DNA of 64,000 nt from contig JAJXYD010000023.1 in the NCBI GenBank assembly GCA_021780695.1, positions 41,825 to 105,824 on the forward strand, in the 5' to 3' direction. Position numbers and translations under genes: made by a program. The notes under the pieces are model-generated. The model saw nothing but the letters and a program-made list of their open reading frames with translations. It was not told the DNA's origin and did not search any database. The stretch is from Deltaproteobacteria bacterium. GTDB taxonomy: Bacteria; Desulfobacterota; Syntrophobacteria; Syntrophobacterales; Syntrophobacteraceae. Positions within the stretch are counted from its first letter, which is position 1. Each line of letters starts with the position of its first letter. Below, one piece after another: positions 18,301 through 27,358 of this stretch.

Positions 18301-18348
18301 GATCACTAACAGTAGAATTACTACATAGGACCGAAAACGGGCTCTCAT
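15328..18348 (-). CDS. prsT: Giant TPR-repeat lipoprotein, PrsT-like
   Basis: About 1006 residues. A lipoprotein signal peptide ends at the lipobox MAAC (Cys about 21). Nearly the whole mature protein is tetratricopeptide repeats of 34 residues, more than twenty, with the A-x4-Y/F...P pattern plainly visible. It is therefore an outer- or periplasm-facing scaffold. Proteins of this size and plan sit beside PrsR in exosortase-type polysaccharide loci, where they are thought to help assembly or export. Start ATG 18348 has AGAGGTG upstream. About 100 bases separate it from prsR, so co-transcription is likely. Confidence 0.85.
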   Translation of the reverse strand: MRARFRSYVVILLLVISMAACGASPQVKKTRYLAAGDKFFAQKEFKNALIEYGKALKLDANDKKTFVKIAAVYAAVGDASQSLAYLKKANGIDPGDIAIRLKMARQYAQLQKKDNSRKELDFVLHNDPKNAGAAILLSDFAKTPEEIAESLAQLKALKPSTSDAPRVELALGALYAKKGDMAKAQDHFQRAIKIKPDYPKAYLALGALAVIKKDFAAAEKDFQTAAGLTPLDSPVQMNLADFYLFRNNTAKAKVLLQSILKKFPNFSPALQRLATMALDDRKFDECEKYLKIELKNNPEDLNAKTLHARMLLAQNNTAQAAAELEKIVNAAPGIAIPRYFLALAYMKEQKPLKAKPVLQKAIELSPDFTLARLLLADANVRTGNFPAAFDSMSALLAKDPHNLQAYMLLAQAAGTPANLPKAISLLEKGLQYFKDNHKYELTLAGLYLDNNDTGKAQSILNDVLAQKPDSMEAHMEMGDCYFKEKKHDQAEQEYKKAVALSPKASLAQIKLAEFYLNDDKIDLAKELLSNTVAASPDFLPAKFLLAKIALVQKDYAGAEKLLDQILAKNPDFVDAVLLRGQLKLVQKKTAEALADFQQALKIDPASRGALELMGLVYLRASDINKARAAFRQLLVLDPKLYGPRAQLAALDIRSNDFQSAIDNLQILINQGTKGPQIYLLLGTAYLGNKDPADAQAALDKVLQANPKDGRANYLYGLVLREQGKQDQALGYFEQALHAAPPVNAALAQIVSVCLAEKKSDAALKYVTDQIGADPKNVDAYLLLGQIRYFRKETAQAQAAWLKAVSIDPEFIDARLSLAQLYGANKQFGKVVDQLKDVLKIDPKNVGALMFSGVVYQEKGDIPEARKAYQAALAVNPNFAPAANNLAYLYCEYDHDYSKALGLAQIARQQEPTDPNIADTLGWVLYKQKNYPMALTYLKESGAKLPGSPEIQFHLGMVQYRLGDMNAAKQSLDLALKKGGPDFKKAARARQALREIAKKASSGGATH

Positions 18349-18513
18349 CTGCACCTCTTTTCCCAGGTTGTTTCCATGCCTCGGCCGGCAACCCCGTGTA
18401 GCCATCTTCCACTCTATCGGCCGCAAGCGCAGAATTATTTAAGTTTTTTGCAGCGTGAAATATTTTCCACCATCCCAAGGGAATTATAACGTTTTTAGAA
18501 AAGAAGGGGAGGC

Positions 18514-19416
18514 TTACTTTCCGTTTTTGTCCTCCTGGTCAACAAGATCTACCAGGTATTGCCCATATCCGTTTTTCATCAAAGGCTCGGCCAATATTTT
18601 AAGGCGTTCGCGGTCGATGTAGCCCAGACGGTAAGCTATTTCCTCAAGGCAGGCAATCTTCAGGCCCTGGCGTTTTTCGATGGTTTCCACAAAAGTCGAG
18701 GCTTCCAGCAAGGACTCATGGGTACCGGTATCGAGCCAGGCAAAGCCCCTTCCCAACAACTCCACCCTGAGTTCGCCCAATTTCAGATAGTGAGTCATCA
18801 CATCGACTATTTCGAGCTCCCCGCGAGGGGAAGGTTTAAGCGAAGAAGCTATTTGCACCACTCTGTTATCGAAAAAATAGAGCCCCGGAACAGCATAGTT
18901 CGACTTTGGCAAGGCCGGTTTTTCTTCTATTCCCAAAACAGAGCCTGCTTCATCGAATTCGACCACCCCATAGCGTTGAGGGTCCCGGACATAATAGCCG
19001 AACACGAGCCCTCCGCAACTAAATGAGGCAGCTTTTTGGATGATGTTCTGGAAGCCGTGGCCGTAGAAGATATTGTCGCCAAGAATGAGGCAAACCCTTT
19101 GGGAGCCGATAAAATCCTGTCCCAGCACAAAAGCCTGGGCCAGGCCGGCTGGATGCTCCTGCACCCTATAGGACAAGCGCACCCCCCACTGGGAGCCATC
19201 TTCCAAAAGAGATTCGAACCTGGGAAGATCGCAAGGAGTCGAAATAATCAGAATATCCCGGATCCCGGCAAGCATAAGGGCCGAAAGCGGATAGTATATC
19301 ATCGGTTTATCGTAGACAGGAAGAAGCTGTTTGCTCACTGCCTTCGTTATGGGATAGAGGCGGGTTCCCGATCCCCCTGCCAGAATGATCCCCTTGAGAT
19401 CGCGATTGTTGCTCAT
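18514..19416 (-). CDS. rfbA: Glucose-1-phosphate thymidylyltransferase
   Basis: RmlA: makes dTDP-glucose from dTTP and glucose-1-phosphate in the cytoplasm, the first step to dTDP-deoxysugars. The nucleotide-binding loop [14 protein letters not shown] and [17 protein letters not shown] are diagnostic, and 300 residues is the normal length. Start ATG 19416 has GGAG upstream and lies two bases beyond the rfbB stop; the frame extends to 19482 without likely content. rfbC and rfbD are not in the window, so the final sugar could be dTDP-4-keto-6-deoxyglucose-derived rather than rhamnose, or they are elsewhere. Confidence 0.93.
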   Translation of the reverse strand: MSNNRDLKGIILAGGSGTRLYPITKAVSKQLLPVYDKPMIYYPLSALMLAGIRDILIISTPCDLPRFESLLEDGSQWGVRLSYRVQEHPAGLAQAFVLGQDFIGSQRVCLILGDNIFYGHGFQNIIQKAASFSCGGLVFGYYVRDPQRYGVVEFDEAGSVLGIEEKPALPKSNYAVPGLYFFDNRVVQIASSLKPSPRGELEIVDVMTHYLKLGELRVELLGRGFAWLDTGTHESLLEASTFVETIEKRQGLKIACLEEIAYRLGYIDRERLKILAEPLMKNGYGQYLVDLVDQEDKNGK

Positions 19417-19418
19417 TT

Positions 19419-20483
19419 TTATTCTCCGTACTGCCTGGCTATCCAGTTTCTGTAGGCCCCCGATTTTACCGACTGGACCCATTGGGTGTTTTCCATGTAC
19501 CAGCGAATGGTTTTCCCAAGGCCCGTCTCGAAGGTTTCTTTTGCCCGCCAGCCTAACTCCCGCTCAAGGCGGGAACAATCCACCGCATAGCGCCGGTCGT
19601 GCCCGGGACGGTCCTTTACGAATGTGATCAGGCTGGAATGGGGTACATGGGGCGACTGCGGGGCTATTTCATCTAAGAGGGCGCAAAGTGTCTTTACGAT
19701 TTCGATATTGGTCTTTTCACAGCTTCCGCCGATATTGTAGGTCTGGCCCGGTTTTCCCTTTTCCAAAACCAGGCTCAAGGCTCTACAATGGTCTTCGACA
19801 TAGAGCCAGTCGCGAATATTAAGACCATCGCCATATACGGGCAAAGGCCTTCCCTCCAGGGCGTTTAGAAGCGTCAGCGGTATGAGCTTTTCGGGAAACT
19901 GCCTGGGTCCATAGTTATTGGAACAATTGGTGATTAAGGCGGGCAGCCCGAAGGTATGGTGATAAGCGCGAACCAAATGATCGCTTCCGGCCTTGCTCGC
20001 CGAATAGGGGCTATTGGGGGCGTAAGGGGTGTTTTCGGTAAATGCGGGGTCCGAGGGACCCAGGGAGCCGTAGACTTCATCGGTTGAGACGTGAAGGAAG
20101 CGAAACCTCTCGGCGCGCCCCGCGGGAAGTCTTCTAAAATAGCCAAGCGTTTCTTCCAACAGCTTATAGGTACCGACGATATTTGTTTGGACAAAGCTTT
20201 CCGGACTCTCAATAGATCTATCCACGTGGGATTCGGCCGCGAAGTTAACTACAGCCTCGGGCTGATAGTCATCCAAAAGCTTCCCGACAAGGGAGGGATC
20301 TCCTATATCTCCTTTTACGAAAATATAGTCCGGATCGTCGTTGAGTTCGTGCAGATTTAAAAGATTTCCGGCATAGGTAAGGAGATCAAGATTTACTATG
20401 CGTTTTTTCTCCAACCTTTCCCGCAGCACGAAGTTGCTTCCGATGAAACCCGCTCCGCCAGTAACAAGGATCGTTCCACTCAT
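19419..20483 (-). CDS. rfbB: dTDP-glucose 4,6-dehydratase
   Basis: RmlB: short-chain dehydrogenase/reductase that removes water from dTDP-glucose. It has the NAD site [20 protein letters not shown] and the catalytic [10 protein letters not shown], with 354 residues, as usual. It is immediately upstream of rfbA in the same transcription unit and at the start of the polysaccharide region. Confidence 0.94.
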   Translation of the reverse strand: MSGTILVTGGAGFIGSNFVLRERLEKKRIVNLDLLTYAGNLLNLHELNDDPDYIFVKGDIGDPSLVGKLLDDYQPEAVVNFAAESHVDRSIESPESFVQTNIVGTYKLLEETLGYFRRLPAGRAERFRFLHVSTDEVYGSLGPSDPAFTENTPYAPNSPYSASKAGSDHLVRAYHHTFGLPALITNCSNNYGPRQFPEKLIPLTLLNALEGRPLPVYGDGLNIRDWLYVEDHCRALSLVLEKGKPGQTYNIGGSCEKTNIEIVKTLCALLDEIAPQSPHVPHSSLITFVKDRPGHDRRYAVDCSRLERELGWRAKETFETGLGKTIRWYMENTQWVQSVKSGAYRNWIARQYGE

Positions 20484-20594
20484 CTAAGACATGCTCCATG
20501 GGGTGAGTTTATAAAAACAAAGGAAGCGCGCCCGCCCGCAGCGACCCTTGAAAACATCTAAGCGTTTATTCCGGGGGGGTAGAGCCCGACAAGA

Positions 20595-21242
20595 CTATCG
20601 GAGGGCAGCGTTTCGAGGCCGGTCCAGGAAAAAGCCCTCTTCGGCCATGAACTCGATGATCGCCGACACGATCTGCCGTGGCGAGAATTCGGCGGTACGG
20701 CAGACAAGCTCAGGGCTAAGAGGTGGTTCGTAAGGGTCGTCTATGCCCGTAAAACCTTTGAGCCTACCGGATCTGGCCCTGGCGTAAAATCCTTTGGGAT
20801 CGCGCTCCTCGCAAATTTCGAGGGGCGTATCGATAAAAATTTCCGCAAAACCGAGGCCGGAATCCAAATGAATGCGCCTGGCAAAATCTCTTTCGCCCCT
20901 GTAAGGCGATATGAAGCTTGTAACAACGATCAAGCCCGCATCAGCGAAAAGCTTAGCGGTTTCGGCAACCCGGCGAATATTTTCAGCCCTTTCCGCGGCT
21001 GAAAACCCGAGGTCCTTGTTTAGTCCGTGCCGTACGTTGTCACCGTCAAGAACGTATGCCGCAAAGCCTTTTCTAAACAACTCCGCCTCGAGAGCATAGG
21101 CCGTAGTACTCTTGCCCGAAGAGGGCAAGCCGGTTAGCCAGATCGTGCCCCCGCGCTGATGCAGCAGAGTCTCGCGTTGGGTTCTCGTTACCTGTGCCTT
21201 GTGCCAGACTAAGTTGGTGGCTTTTGTTTTGACGTCTATCAA
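20595..21242 (-). CDS. cysC: Adenylylsulfate (APS) kinase
   Basis: Makes PAPS from adenylylsulfate and ATP. Walker A is WLTGLPSSGKST, followed by the family's DGDNVRHGLNKDLGFS and FISPYRGERD. About 215 residues, slightly long at the N terminus. A TTG at 21242 with GAGGGG seven bases upstream looks like the best start, since no ATG lies near the conserved VWHKAQVTR. It sits about 110 bases upstream of rfbB on the same strand. In a polysaccharide locus it may supply PAPS for sulfation, but no sulfotransferase is visible here, so assimilation is equally possible. Confidence 0.85.
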   Translation of the reverse strand: MIDVKTKATNLVWHKAQVTRTQRETLLHQRGGTIWLTGLPSSGKSTTAYALEAELFRKGFAAYVLDGDNVRHGLNKDLGFSAAERAENIRRVAETAKLFADAGLIVVTSFISPYRGERDFARRIHLDSGLGFAEIFIDTPLEICEERDPKGFYARARSGRLKGFTGIDDPYEPPLSPELVCRTAEFSPRQIVSAIIEFMAEEGFFLDRPRNAALR

Positions 21243-21400
21243 AATCAATACCCCTCGTAAAGTCAAATCCGCAGCCGCCCAAACGCTGAGCAGCCCGCTC
21301 CCTTGTCTCTTTTACCATGAGAGGGACTAAAAGGGCCAAAAAATTTTGGCCACATTATCTCGATTTTGGCAGGTACAGGTGTGGGGCCGGAGGCAGGGGG

Positions 21401-21588
21401 CAATGTTTTTGATTCAGGCTCACGCGAAGGCGCGAAGGCGCGAAAAAAGAGATCAAAGAAATACAATAGGAAAGGTGTCCGGATTGACCTGAGCGATCCA
21501 GGCTTTAATTAGCCATAGAGGACCAGTGGGAAATCGCACTTTTCCCGGGTTCCATTTTCGCGGTTTCGCGTGGGACAAACAGAGCTTA
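21401..21588 (+). repeat. 190-base intergenic repeat, copy 1
   Basis: Direct copy of 33582-33777. Both run from (G/C)AATGTT through GGCTCACGCG, an octamer tract, GATCAAAGA, AGGAAAGGTGTCCGGAT, GACCTGAGCGATCCAGGC and GGTTCCATTTTC to GACAAACAGAGCTTA. Copy 1 is eight bases shorter, which equals one unit of the CGCGAAGG/CGCGAAGA octamer. No open frame, so a non-coding mobile or structural element. Confidence 0.85.
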
Positions 21589-21631
21589 AGACAAACAGTA
21601 AGGAAACTTGCCGGTAGTATTGGGTCCCGGG

Positions 21632-21705
21632 AATTGGCTGATTTTAAACGATAGACTTTTTAGGCTCCCGGAAGGCTAGGGTTATCTGGGGAAATGATAA
21701 GGGCC
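21632..21705 (+). repeat. Diverged intergenic repeat, copy B
   Basis: Moderately similar to 12775-12860 in the same orientation. It lies 43 bases after the 190-base repeat, so the two may be parts of one longer decayed element here. Confidence 0.5.
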
Positions 21706-21750
21706 GGTTCGCAGTTACGGTGCGATTATGTTGGATAATTTATGTATTCT

Positions 21751-22374
21751 TTAGCGATAAAGGTATAACTCGTAGTAGATGAGCTTTATGTATTGGAGCA
21801 GCACCTCCTGCCTGCCGTGCCAGGTCGCGGCCCAGTTTCCCGCCCGGTCGGAGTTCCAAACGGGATAGGTAGAAACCTTTGCTCCGAGCTTTCCCAGGAC
21901 TTTACCGTAAACCAGCTGGGTTCGCCTGCTTCGGCAGGCTTGCGTTACAACCAGAACCGAATGAATATCGGGATGGGATTTTAGAAATTCGCCAACCTGG
22001 CGGGCAAGGTTTAGGGTAAAGGGCTCAACTTCGCGAAAGGGCAAAATCCGGCACGGCTGGAGCCGGGCTTGCCGGATCATCACCCGGGCGATTTGGAATC
22101 CCATAGGGTCCGGCTTATCGGGGTCCCTATCCGAGGCCCGGACGGGAACCAACACCGTTGTAGCGGTTTCGAGTTTTCTAAGGTTCCGGGCTTTTTCAAA
22201 GAGTTTATAATCCGTAACAAGGTTATCGACCAGGATCATATCGGGTTTGAAGGCAGCCGGTTTAGCAACAAGGCCCCAGGCGACTTCGGGAATCCACCAA
22301 CCACGGGAGGCCATGATAAGGGGCAAAAACAGAGCCGTAAGAGCCAGGTGAAATTTCCATTTTCGAATGTGCAC
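21751..22374 (-). CDS. Membrane-anchored YdcF/SanA (DUF218)-like protein
   Basis: About 207 residues. An N-terminal hydrophobic anchor (FHLALTALFLPLIMA) precedes a Rossmann-like domain with DMILVDNL and VLVVTQACRSRRT, the latter matching the R-bearing part of DUF218 proteins. The family is linked to cell-envelope and polysaccharide chemistry without a firm reaction. GTG 22374 has a perfect AAGGAGG eight bases upstream, which favours it over the frame's ATG at 22434 inside the preceding gene. It is the last gene of the flippase-ligase cluster. Similarity is moderate. Confidence 0.6.
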   Translation of the reverse strand: MHIRKWKFHLALTALFLPLIMASRGWWIPEVAWGLVAKPAAFKPDMILVDNLVTDYKLFEKARNLRKLETATTVLVPVRASDRDPDKPDPMGFQIARVMIRQARLQPCRILPFREVEPFTLNLARQVGEFLKSHPDIHSVLVVTQACRSRRTQLVYGKVLGKLGAKVSTYPVWNSDRAGNWAATWHGRQEVLLQYIKLIYYELYLYR

Positions 22375-22396
22375 GGACCAGCCCTCCTTGAGCAAA

Positions 22397-23872
22397 TCAG
22401 ACGGTGGGACGGTAGGGTTTAAGGGCAAGCGCATTTACCACTTCACGAGCGTCTTTAAAGATTTTCCATCGGGTAGAACAGCCAAAAATTGACAGATACA
22501 ATCCCGAGCCCAAAAAGAGCTTAGCCGCCAAAGTCCACCAGGACACAGAGGCAAACCGGCTAAAGGCAAGACCAAAGGCAGCAAGCACGGCCCCGGCCAG
22601 CAAAGCCGACCGCAGGCAGCCAAAGACGGCCCGGTAGGATAAACCAAGCTCCCGGCGAAGGAGCGGAAAATAGATAAACAATTGGAGCCCATAGGACAAA
22701 GCCACCACAATCGCAACACCCTCCACCCCGAGATATCTGAGGGCCGGATAGAGGCCCGCAACCTGAAAACAGGTTACGACCGTATTGGATTTAAATATCA
22801 GTCCAGGTCTACCAATGGCGATAACCATGCTTCTTACGGGTTCAACGATTGCCCTGAGGGCTCCGTACACACACAAAATTCTTAAGGCGGACAAGGCGGG
22901 GAGCCACTTGCCCGTGCCCCCTCCCAGTACCAGCGTCAGCAGTTCTCTCGAAAGAATCAAAAGGAGCACGTTGGCCAAAATTGCCGCCAGGCTCACATAT
23001 TCGAGGACCCTAAGATATCCGCGCTTGAGCGTTTCGGTTTGGTCCTGGAGCCTAGAGAATGTGGCCAGAAGCACTCCCTGGGTCGCGGCCTCAATGAAGT
23101 TGCAGGCCTTGCTGCTCCAGTTAAAGGCTATAGAGTAGAACCCAAGCATCGCCGCGCCCCCAACAGCCCCTATTACGAAGTTATCGGAGTTAAACAGCAC
23201 GAAGGCCATGATCCAGGCCATAAACAGATGACTTCCAAAGCTCAGGTGCTCTTTTGCGGCGCCCAGATCCCACCTGAATCTGTAGGGTACGGGGCACAGG
23301 GCGAACACGATCGCAGCCGAGGCAATACAGGACGAAAGGCCCGCAAACACAAGACTCCAATACCTGGCCCCCATGTAAACCGAAATTATTGCCACGACAG
23401 TCGCCACAATCTGGCCGCCGATCTGAGGAACCGCAAGCCGTTTGAATTTCAAGTCGCGAGATAAAAGCGCGATCGGGATAAACCCCAGGGAGTTGATAAA
23501 CGAACAGGTTGCAAGGACTATTATAACAGGCTTGACGGCAGGATTATCGAAGACTTTCCGGCTAAGGGCCGCCCATCCGAATGAGAGCAAAATAATGAGA
23601 AGGCCGAGGATAACCTTTAGCGTAAAAACAGTATAAAGCTCGCTTTCCTCAATTTTTTCCTTTTGCACTATGCTCTGTGTAACGCCCAGATCATCAAACA
23701 TACCGAGAAAGATCACAAATATGCTAGCAAACCCGACAATGCCGTAATCGCTTGTGGTAAGGCGTCTGGCAAGAATTATGCTTGTAAGAGAGGAAAGAAC
23801 AAATATAAAGAGCCTGGACAATACAGTATAGGCAAGATTTTCCGCTGTTTTAGATTTAAGAGTCCGGTTCAT
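22397..23872 (-). CDS. Polysaccharide flippase, Wzx/PST-type
   Basis: Inner-membrane protein of 491 residues with about 12-14 hydrophobic segments (for example AYTVLSRLFIFVLSSLTSII). The MVF/MATE-like polysaccharide transporter pattern LARRLTTSDYGIVGFASIF is characteristic. It should flip undecaprenyl-linked repeat units to the periplasm. It is followed by the YdcF-like gene and preceded ten bases away by the O-antigen ligase, so all three are probably one transcript. Confidence 0.87.
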   Translation of the reverse strand: MNRTLKSKTAENLAYTVLSRLFIFVLSSLTSIILARRLTTSDYGIVGFASIFVIFLGMFDDLGVTQSIVQKEKIEESELYTVFTLKVILGLLIILLSFGWAALSRKVFDNPAVKPVIIVLATCSFINSLGFIPIALLSRDLKFKRLAVPQIGGQIVATVVAIISVYMGARYWSLVFAGLSSCIASAAIVFALCPVPYRFRWDLGAAKEHLSFGSHLFMAWIMAFVLFNSDNFVIGAVGGAAMLGFYSIAFNWSSKACNFIEAATQGVLLATFSRLQDQTETLKRGYLRVLEYVSLAAILANVLLLILSRELLTLVLGGGTGKWLPALSALRILCVYGALRAIVEPVRSMVIAIGRPGLIFKSNTVVTCFQVAGLYPALRYLGVEGVAIVVALSYGLQLFIYFPLLRRELGLSYRAVFGCLRSALLAGAVLAAFGLAFSRFASVSWWTLAAKLFLGSGLYLSIFGCSTRWKIFKDAREVVNALALKPYRPTV

Positions 23873-23882
23873 TTACGCTACC

Positions 23883-25337
23883 TTAGGAATCGGCATAGTG
23901 TCGTTTGCGGCCGCTGTTTTGAGGGGGCGCAGTAGAAGCGCCGGAGCGATAGAAGGCAGAGGCAGCCCTTCTTCTCAATCCGCTCGGGATTTCTTTTGAA
24001 TACCCTGCCACATGTTTTACCGTCTCTTCGGAAATCCGGCCCGGAGCCCGGGTAACAGCCAACACCATAAGGAGCCAGATGTTGGAGATGGCGTAAAAGG
24101 AAGCTTCCGTATAATTGTAGAGCGTTGCGATAACTAAAAAACAAAGCATTAAGACACCGGCAGCATAATCGCGAAGGCACAGCCGCCTGATTTTTGCAAG
24201 CCCTGTTAGCATCAGAGCAAGGATAAAACCAACGCCTATGTATCCCAATTCCAGGTATTGTTCCAAATAACCATCGTGTGCCTGAAGGATTTCAGAGCCC
24301 GATTTTTCCCAGATCAGCCTCAGCCTGTCGCCCACCCAGAAGCTTTGGTAGCCCGTGCCTATCCAGGGATCGACCGCCATCGTCTTTAACAGAAGCCATA
24401 TCTTGGTTCTGCCCGTTAAATTTTCCTTTCGTCCCAGCATATGGATTACGATCGCATTGAGAGCGAAAAGTTGGTTCAGCCCGAGGTAGAGCAAAACAGC
24501 CAGAACACTCCAGGCCAGGATTCGATCGGGTTGGGCGGATGAAAAACGGCCGGCCGCCAACATGCTCAGAGCTATTACCGCGCACCCCAGGGAAGTCGAA
24601 CTCTGAGACAGGCGCAAAAGCCACAGAGCCATGAAAAGGAGGACCAGGTCAACCAGGTTATTTATCGACCAGAACTTAAAATCGGTTTTGCGGCGAAAGA
24701 GGAAATACCAGGCGTAATATATAAGGGAGATCAGGCACATGGAACCCAACTCGTTTTTCTGCATTCCTATGCCCGTATACATCTGGGCGCCCTGGTCGGT
24801 GTAGTTCCTTCCCAGGGCGGGGTAATATTTGATGAAGATAACCGACAAGGGAAGCCACAGGTAGCCCAGACGCCGAAGCACCGCCCCGATCGCCTCGTAG
24901 GGGCGAGCATCGGTAAGCACGACCAGAACCATTACAAGGTTTCCAAACTCTTTTAGCCATCTTTTAAAGGATGTAAACGGCAAGTCGGCCCACAGGACGC
25001 TAAGGAGGCAAAAAGAGAGGTAGAGCCATAGAATCTTGTTTTTAGATAGAAAACGTCCCCAGTCGATATCCCTTTTGGATAAGACGTGGAGACCAGCGAT
25101 TATGAGCGCCAAAAAAGCCGCCGCGTTTACCGAATTTCCCTGATCGTAGGCCTTGACGCTGGCCACGCTTTTTGCGCCTAAATGCAGCCAATCGTCAAGA
25201 TATCTTCCCGAGCCAAAAAACATCCATAGAAAAGGTACCCACAGACCACGCGAAAAGGGCTCTTTTCTTTTCGTATCGGTCCAGAAGAGAAAGAGGATAA
25301 AAACCATGCAGATTAAGGCGGCAATTTTAGCTATCAT
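23883..25337 (-). CDS. O-antigen ligase/polymerase family (Wzy_C) protein
   Basis: About 484 residues with roughly 11 membrane segments. The large periplasmic loop has the Wzy_C features GRTKIWLLLKTMAVDPWIGTG-like sequence and a following QAHDGYLEQYLELG with His. These proteins join repeat units into polymer or ligate the chain to its acceptor. Start at ATG 25337 gives a hydrophobic N terminus directly; the frame from 25385 begins at TTG inside the preceding gene. With the flippase it makes a Wzx/Wzy-type pathway likely. Confidence 0.8.
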   Translation of the reverse strand: MIAKIAALICMVFILFLFWTDTKRKEPFSRGLWVPFLWMFFGSGRYLDDWLHLGAKSVASVKAYDQGNSVNAAAFLALIIAGLHVLSKRDIDWGRFLSKNKILWLYLSFCLLSVLWADLPFTSFKRWLKEFGNLVMVLVVLTDARPYEAIGAVLRRLGYLWLPLSVIFIKYYPALGRNYTDQGAQMYTGIGMQKNELGSMCLISLIYYAWYFLFRRKTDFKFWSINNLVDLVLLFMALWLLRLSQSSTSLGCAVIALSMLAAGRFSSAQPDRILAWSVLAVLLYLGLNQLFALNAIVIHMLGRKENLTGRTKIWLLLKTMAVDPWIGTGYQSFWVGDRLRLIWEKSGSEILQAHDGYLEQYLELGYIGVGFILALMLTGLAKIRRLCLRDYAAGVLMLCFLVIATLYNYTEASFYAISNIWLLMVLAVTRAPGRISEETVKHVAGYSKEIPSGLRRRAASAFYRSGASTAPPQNSGRKRHYADS

Positions 25338-25347
25338 AGCAAGGCAT

Positions 25348-26445
25348 TCAGTAGGAGATGAGTCGGCGAAAGGCCATTGAGCCAAACCGCGTCCGGCTGC
25401 TTATTTTTCTATAGCCGGAGAGCAAACGCTCACCACCGATTACGACAAGAGAGCTGATTGGGGAATCGACGACCTGGAATTTTCCAAGCATCTCGACTTC
25501 GGTTCCCGCTTTTCCCGCCAGTTGTCGTTTGAACTGATAAGTCCCGGGATTTATCTGCGGATTTATTCCGTTAAGGTCGTAATACAAATAGCCGTTTTGT
25601 TTTAGCCATTTGATAAAAGACCAGTGAACCAGGCAGGAACCGTGGGTCTTCATGCCGCGATCGGCGGTTCCCCCGGTCACATAGAGGCCGGTAGAGCCCA
25701 TGGCCGAGAAAATACCCCCGGCGCATGCAAGGCCCTCCTGGCGGCAAACGATCATTTTAAGCTTTAGGGAAGCGGGCAAATCTTTTTGGACTTTTTTTAA
25801 GTGCTCGATGTCATTTAAAAATGCCAGGCCCTTACGATTAGCCATTTCCATATAAATCGGCGCTATTTCGTCAAGCATCGACTCCTTATCGCCGAATTCA
25901 AGTTCGAGCTTTTTTCTCTGCGCCCGGTTCAGATGGTTTCGCCACATCGGATGCTGGGCGGCGCTTAGTTCCTCGAGAGAGCCCCTGAGATCCATTATGA
26001 GAGTGCGCCGGTTGGCCCTCCCATGATAGGGATGGTAGCCTTCCTCGGCGAGGATCGGGCACAAATCGGCGTTGCTGCCCATAAAGGCCAGGGGATTTAG
26101 TCTCAGGACAAGGCCCCTTTTTATGGAGAGCTCGCTTCGAAGCGCCCTAACGACCTGGCGAAACACTTCGCTATCCTCGCTTTGGCCCTTTCGCCGCCAC
26201 ATGGGTCCCCACAACACATAAGCGATACCTGCTCTTATCCAGGGCAGGCGCAGGAGCCTGGCCTGGGCGGCGGCCACCGGCTCCCTGCCCTTCCTAAGCA
26301 CCACAGGAAAGACATTGCGGGCTCCAAAGCGCACGCGATCGTATGCCCACGCCTGGTAGAGGTTGGCATCCTCAAAAAGGCTCAAGATCTCATACCAGCC
26401 GTTTCTGTCCGAGCAGGTCAAATCCAGGGTGTAAGAGTTTGTCAT
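25348..26445 (-). CDS. FemAB/GNAT-fold acyl or aminoacyl transferase
   Basis: 365 residues, cytoplasmic, with the double-GNAT layout of FemX-like proteins: WAYDRVRFGARNVFPVV near the start, the basic region HPMWRNHLNRAQRKKLELEF and YYDLNGINPQINPGTYQFKRQLAG near the C terminus. The latter half matches the FemAB proteins that accompany exosortase-type polysaccharide loci. Strong AAAGGAG precedes ATG 26445, two bases after the stop of the glycosyltransferase upstream. It may attach an amino acid or acyl group to a sugar of the repeat unit. Substrate unknown. Confidence 0.72.
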   Translation of the reverse strand: MTNSYTLDLTCSDRNGWYEILSLFEDANLYQAWAYDRVRFGARNVFPVVLRKGREPVAAAQARLLRLPWIRAGIAYVLWGPMWRRKGQSEDSEVFRQVVRALRSELSIKRGLVLRLNPLAFMGSNADLCPILAEEGYHPYHGRANRRTLIMDLRGSLEELSAAQHPMWRNHLNRAQRKKLELEFGDKESMLDEIAPIYMEMANRKGLAFLNDIEHLKKVQKDLPASLKLKMIVCRQEGLACAGGIFSAMGSTGLYVTGGTADRGMKTHGSCLVHWSFIKWLKQNGYLYYDLNGINPQINPGTYQFKRQLAGKAGTEVEMLGKFQVVDSPISSLVVIGGERLLSGYRKISSRTRFGSMAFRRLISY

Positions 26446-26446
26446 T

Positions 26447-27358
26447 TTATTGGGAGCTCCTTTTATTGACGGGCTTTATGCGGCAGTAGGCAAGGAGTTT
26501 TCCGAGGTGATCGCAGTCCTTTATGAGGTACTTCATGAAAAGATGGTCCCCGGCCAAAAACATGAGTGGAAGAGACAGGGAATATAAAATGAGGGCAACA
26601 AAGGATTTGAAAGTTCCAAAATTTACGACCGGGAGGCGGTCTGCGGTAGTAAGCCCGCGAATCATCGCCCGTTTGAGATGGTAGGAGCGGGTTTGCCTTC
26701 CGCATGGGACAGCCTCGTAGACGACGGCCTCGTTGCACCAGACAAACCGGCGTCCTTTCAGCAACATGCGGTCGAAAAAGTCGCAGTCCTCTCCGCCTGT
26801 AAGTCCAAAGCGGGGATCGTAGAGGTTTGGCTCCCCGTCTGAAATATCGCGGCGAAACAAAAGATTTCCGCCCCTCATGTATCTAAGATTGGTTAAAAAG
26901 GCTCCGGTTTGAAAAGACTTTCGAACGCACAGACCGCTTCTTACGAGCCAGCCGGGAGGGGTCCCCTCGAAAAAGGGCTTTACCGGCCCAAGGACTCCGT
27001 CGGCGCAAAATTTCAAAGCTGCCTCGAAAAGCTCCCGGAGCCAGACCGGTTGGGCAAATTCATCGTCATCTATAAATGCAACGAACTCTCCCTTAGCGTT
27101 TGCAACCGCACGGTTTCTGGCCAAGGAAATATTTTTCTCGGGCTCGACGCAGTAGCGAAGCTCAATGGATGCACGGTTGCTCCACCCGGTCACAACCGGT
27201 CTTGCAGACTCGCCGGCATCGTTATCCACAATCACCACCGAATAGGAAAACCCTTCGGCTTCCTGTTTCCCAATTGCCTCCAGACACCTTGCGAGCAGCA
27301 AGGGCCTTTTAAAAGTCGGAATACACACGCTAATATGGGGGAGACTGGAATTTGGCAT
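26447..27358 (-). CDS. Family 2 glycosyltransferase
   Basis: 303 residues, GT-A fold. It opens ISVCIPTFKRPLLLARCL, has VVIVDNDAGES and FIDDDEFAQP as the nucleotide-sugar and DxD region, and GGEDCDFFDRM as the acceptor-site ED motif. A hydrophobic segment near residues 260-275 could anchor it to the membrane. It heads the run to the FemAB-like gene and lies after the beta-helix gene, about 224 bases downstream. Sugar donor not readable. Confidence 0.85.
   Translation of the reverse strand: MPNSSLPHISVCIPTFKRPLLLARCLEAIGKQEAEGFSYSVVIVDNDAGESARPVVTGWSNRASIELRYCVEPEKNISLARNRAVANAKGEFVAFIDDDEFAQPVWLRELFEAALKFCADGVLGPVKPFFEGTPPGWLVRSGLCVRKSFQTGAFLTNLRYMRGGNLLFRRDISDGEPNLYDPRFGLTGGEDCDFFDRMLLKGRRFVWCNEAVVYEAVPCGRQTRSYHLKRAMIRGLTTADRLPVVNFGTFKSFVALILYSLSLPLMFLAGDHLFMKYLIKDCDHLGKLLAYCRIKPVNKRSSQ

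Larger units (their letters stand above)
21243..21750. other. 508-base gene-free region with repeats
   Basis: Contains one copy of a 190-base repeat (21401-21588), a second smaller repeat (21632-21705) and an exact GGCCAAAA/TTTTGGCC palindrome at 21334-21351. I see no gene. Confidence 0.6.

Noticed and set aside
18514..20483. Complete rhamnose pathway
   Set aside because: Only rfbA and rfbB are present; rfbC and rfbD were not found in this window.
20595..21242. Sulfation module around cysC
   Set aside because: No sulfotransferase was recognised among the neighbouring genes.
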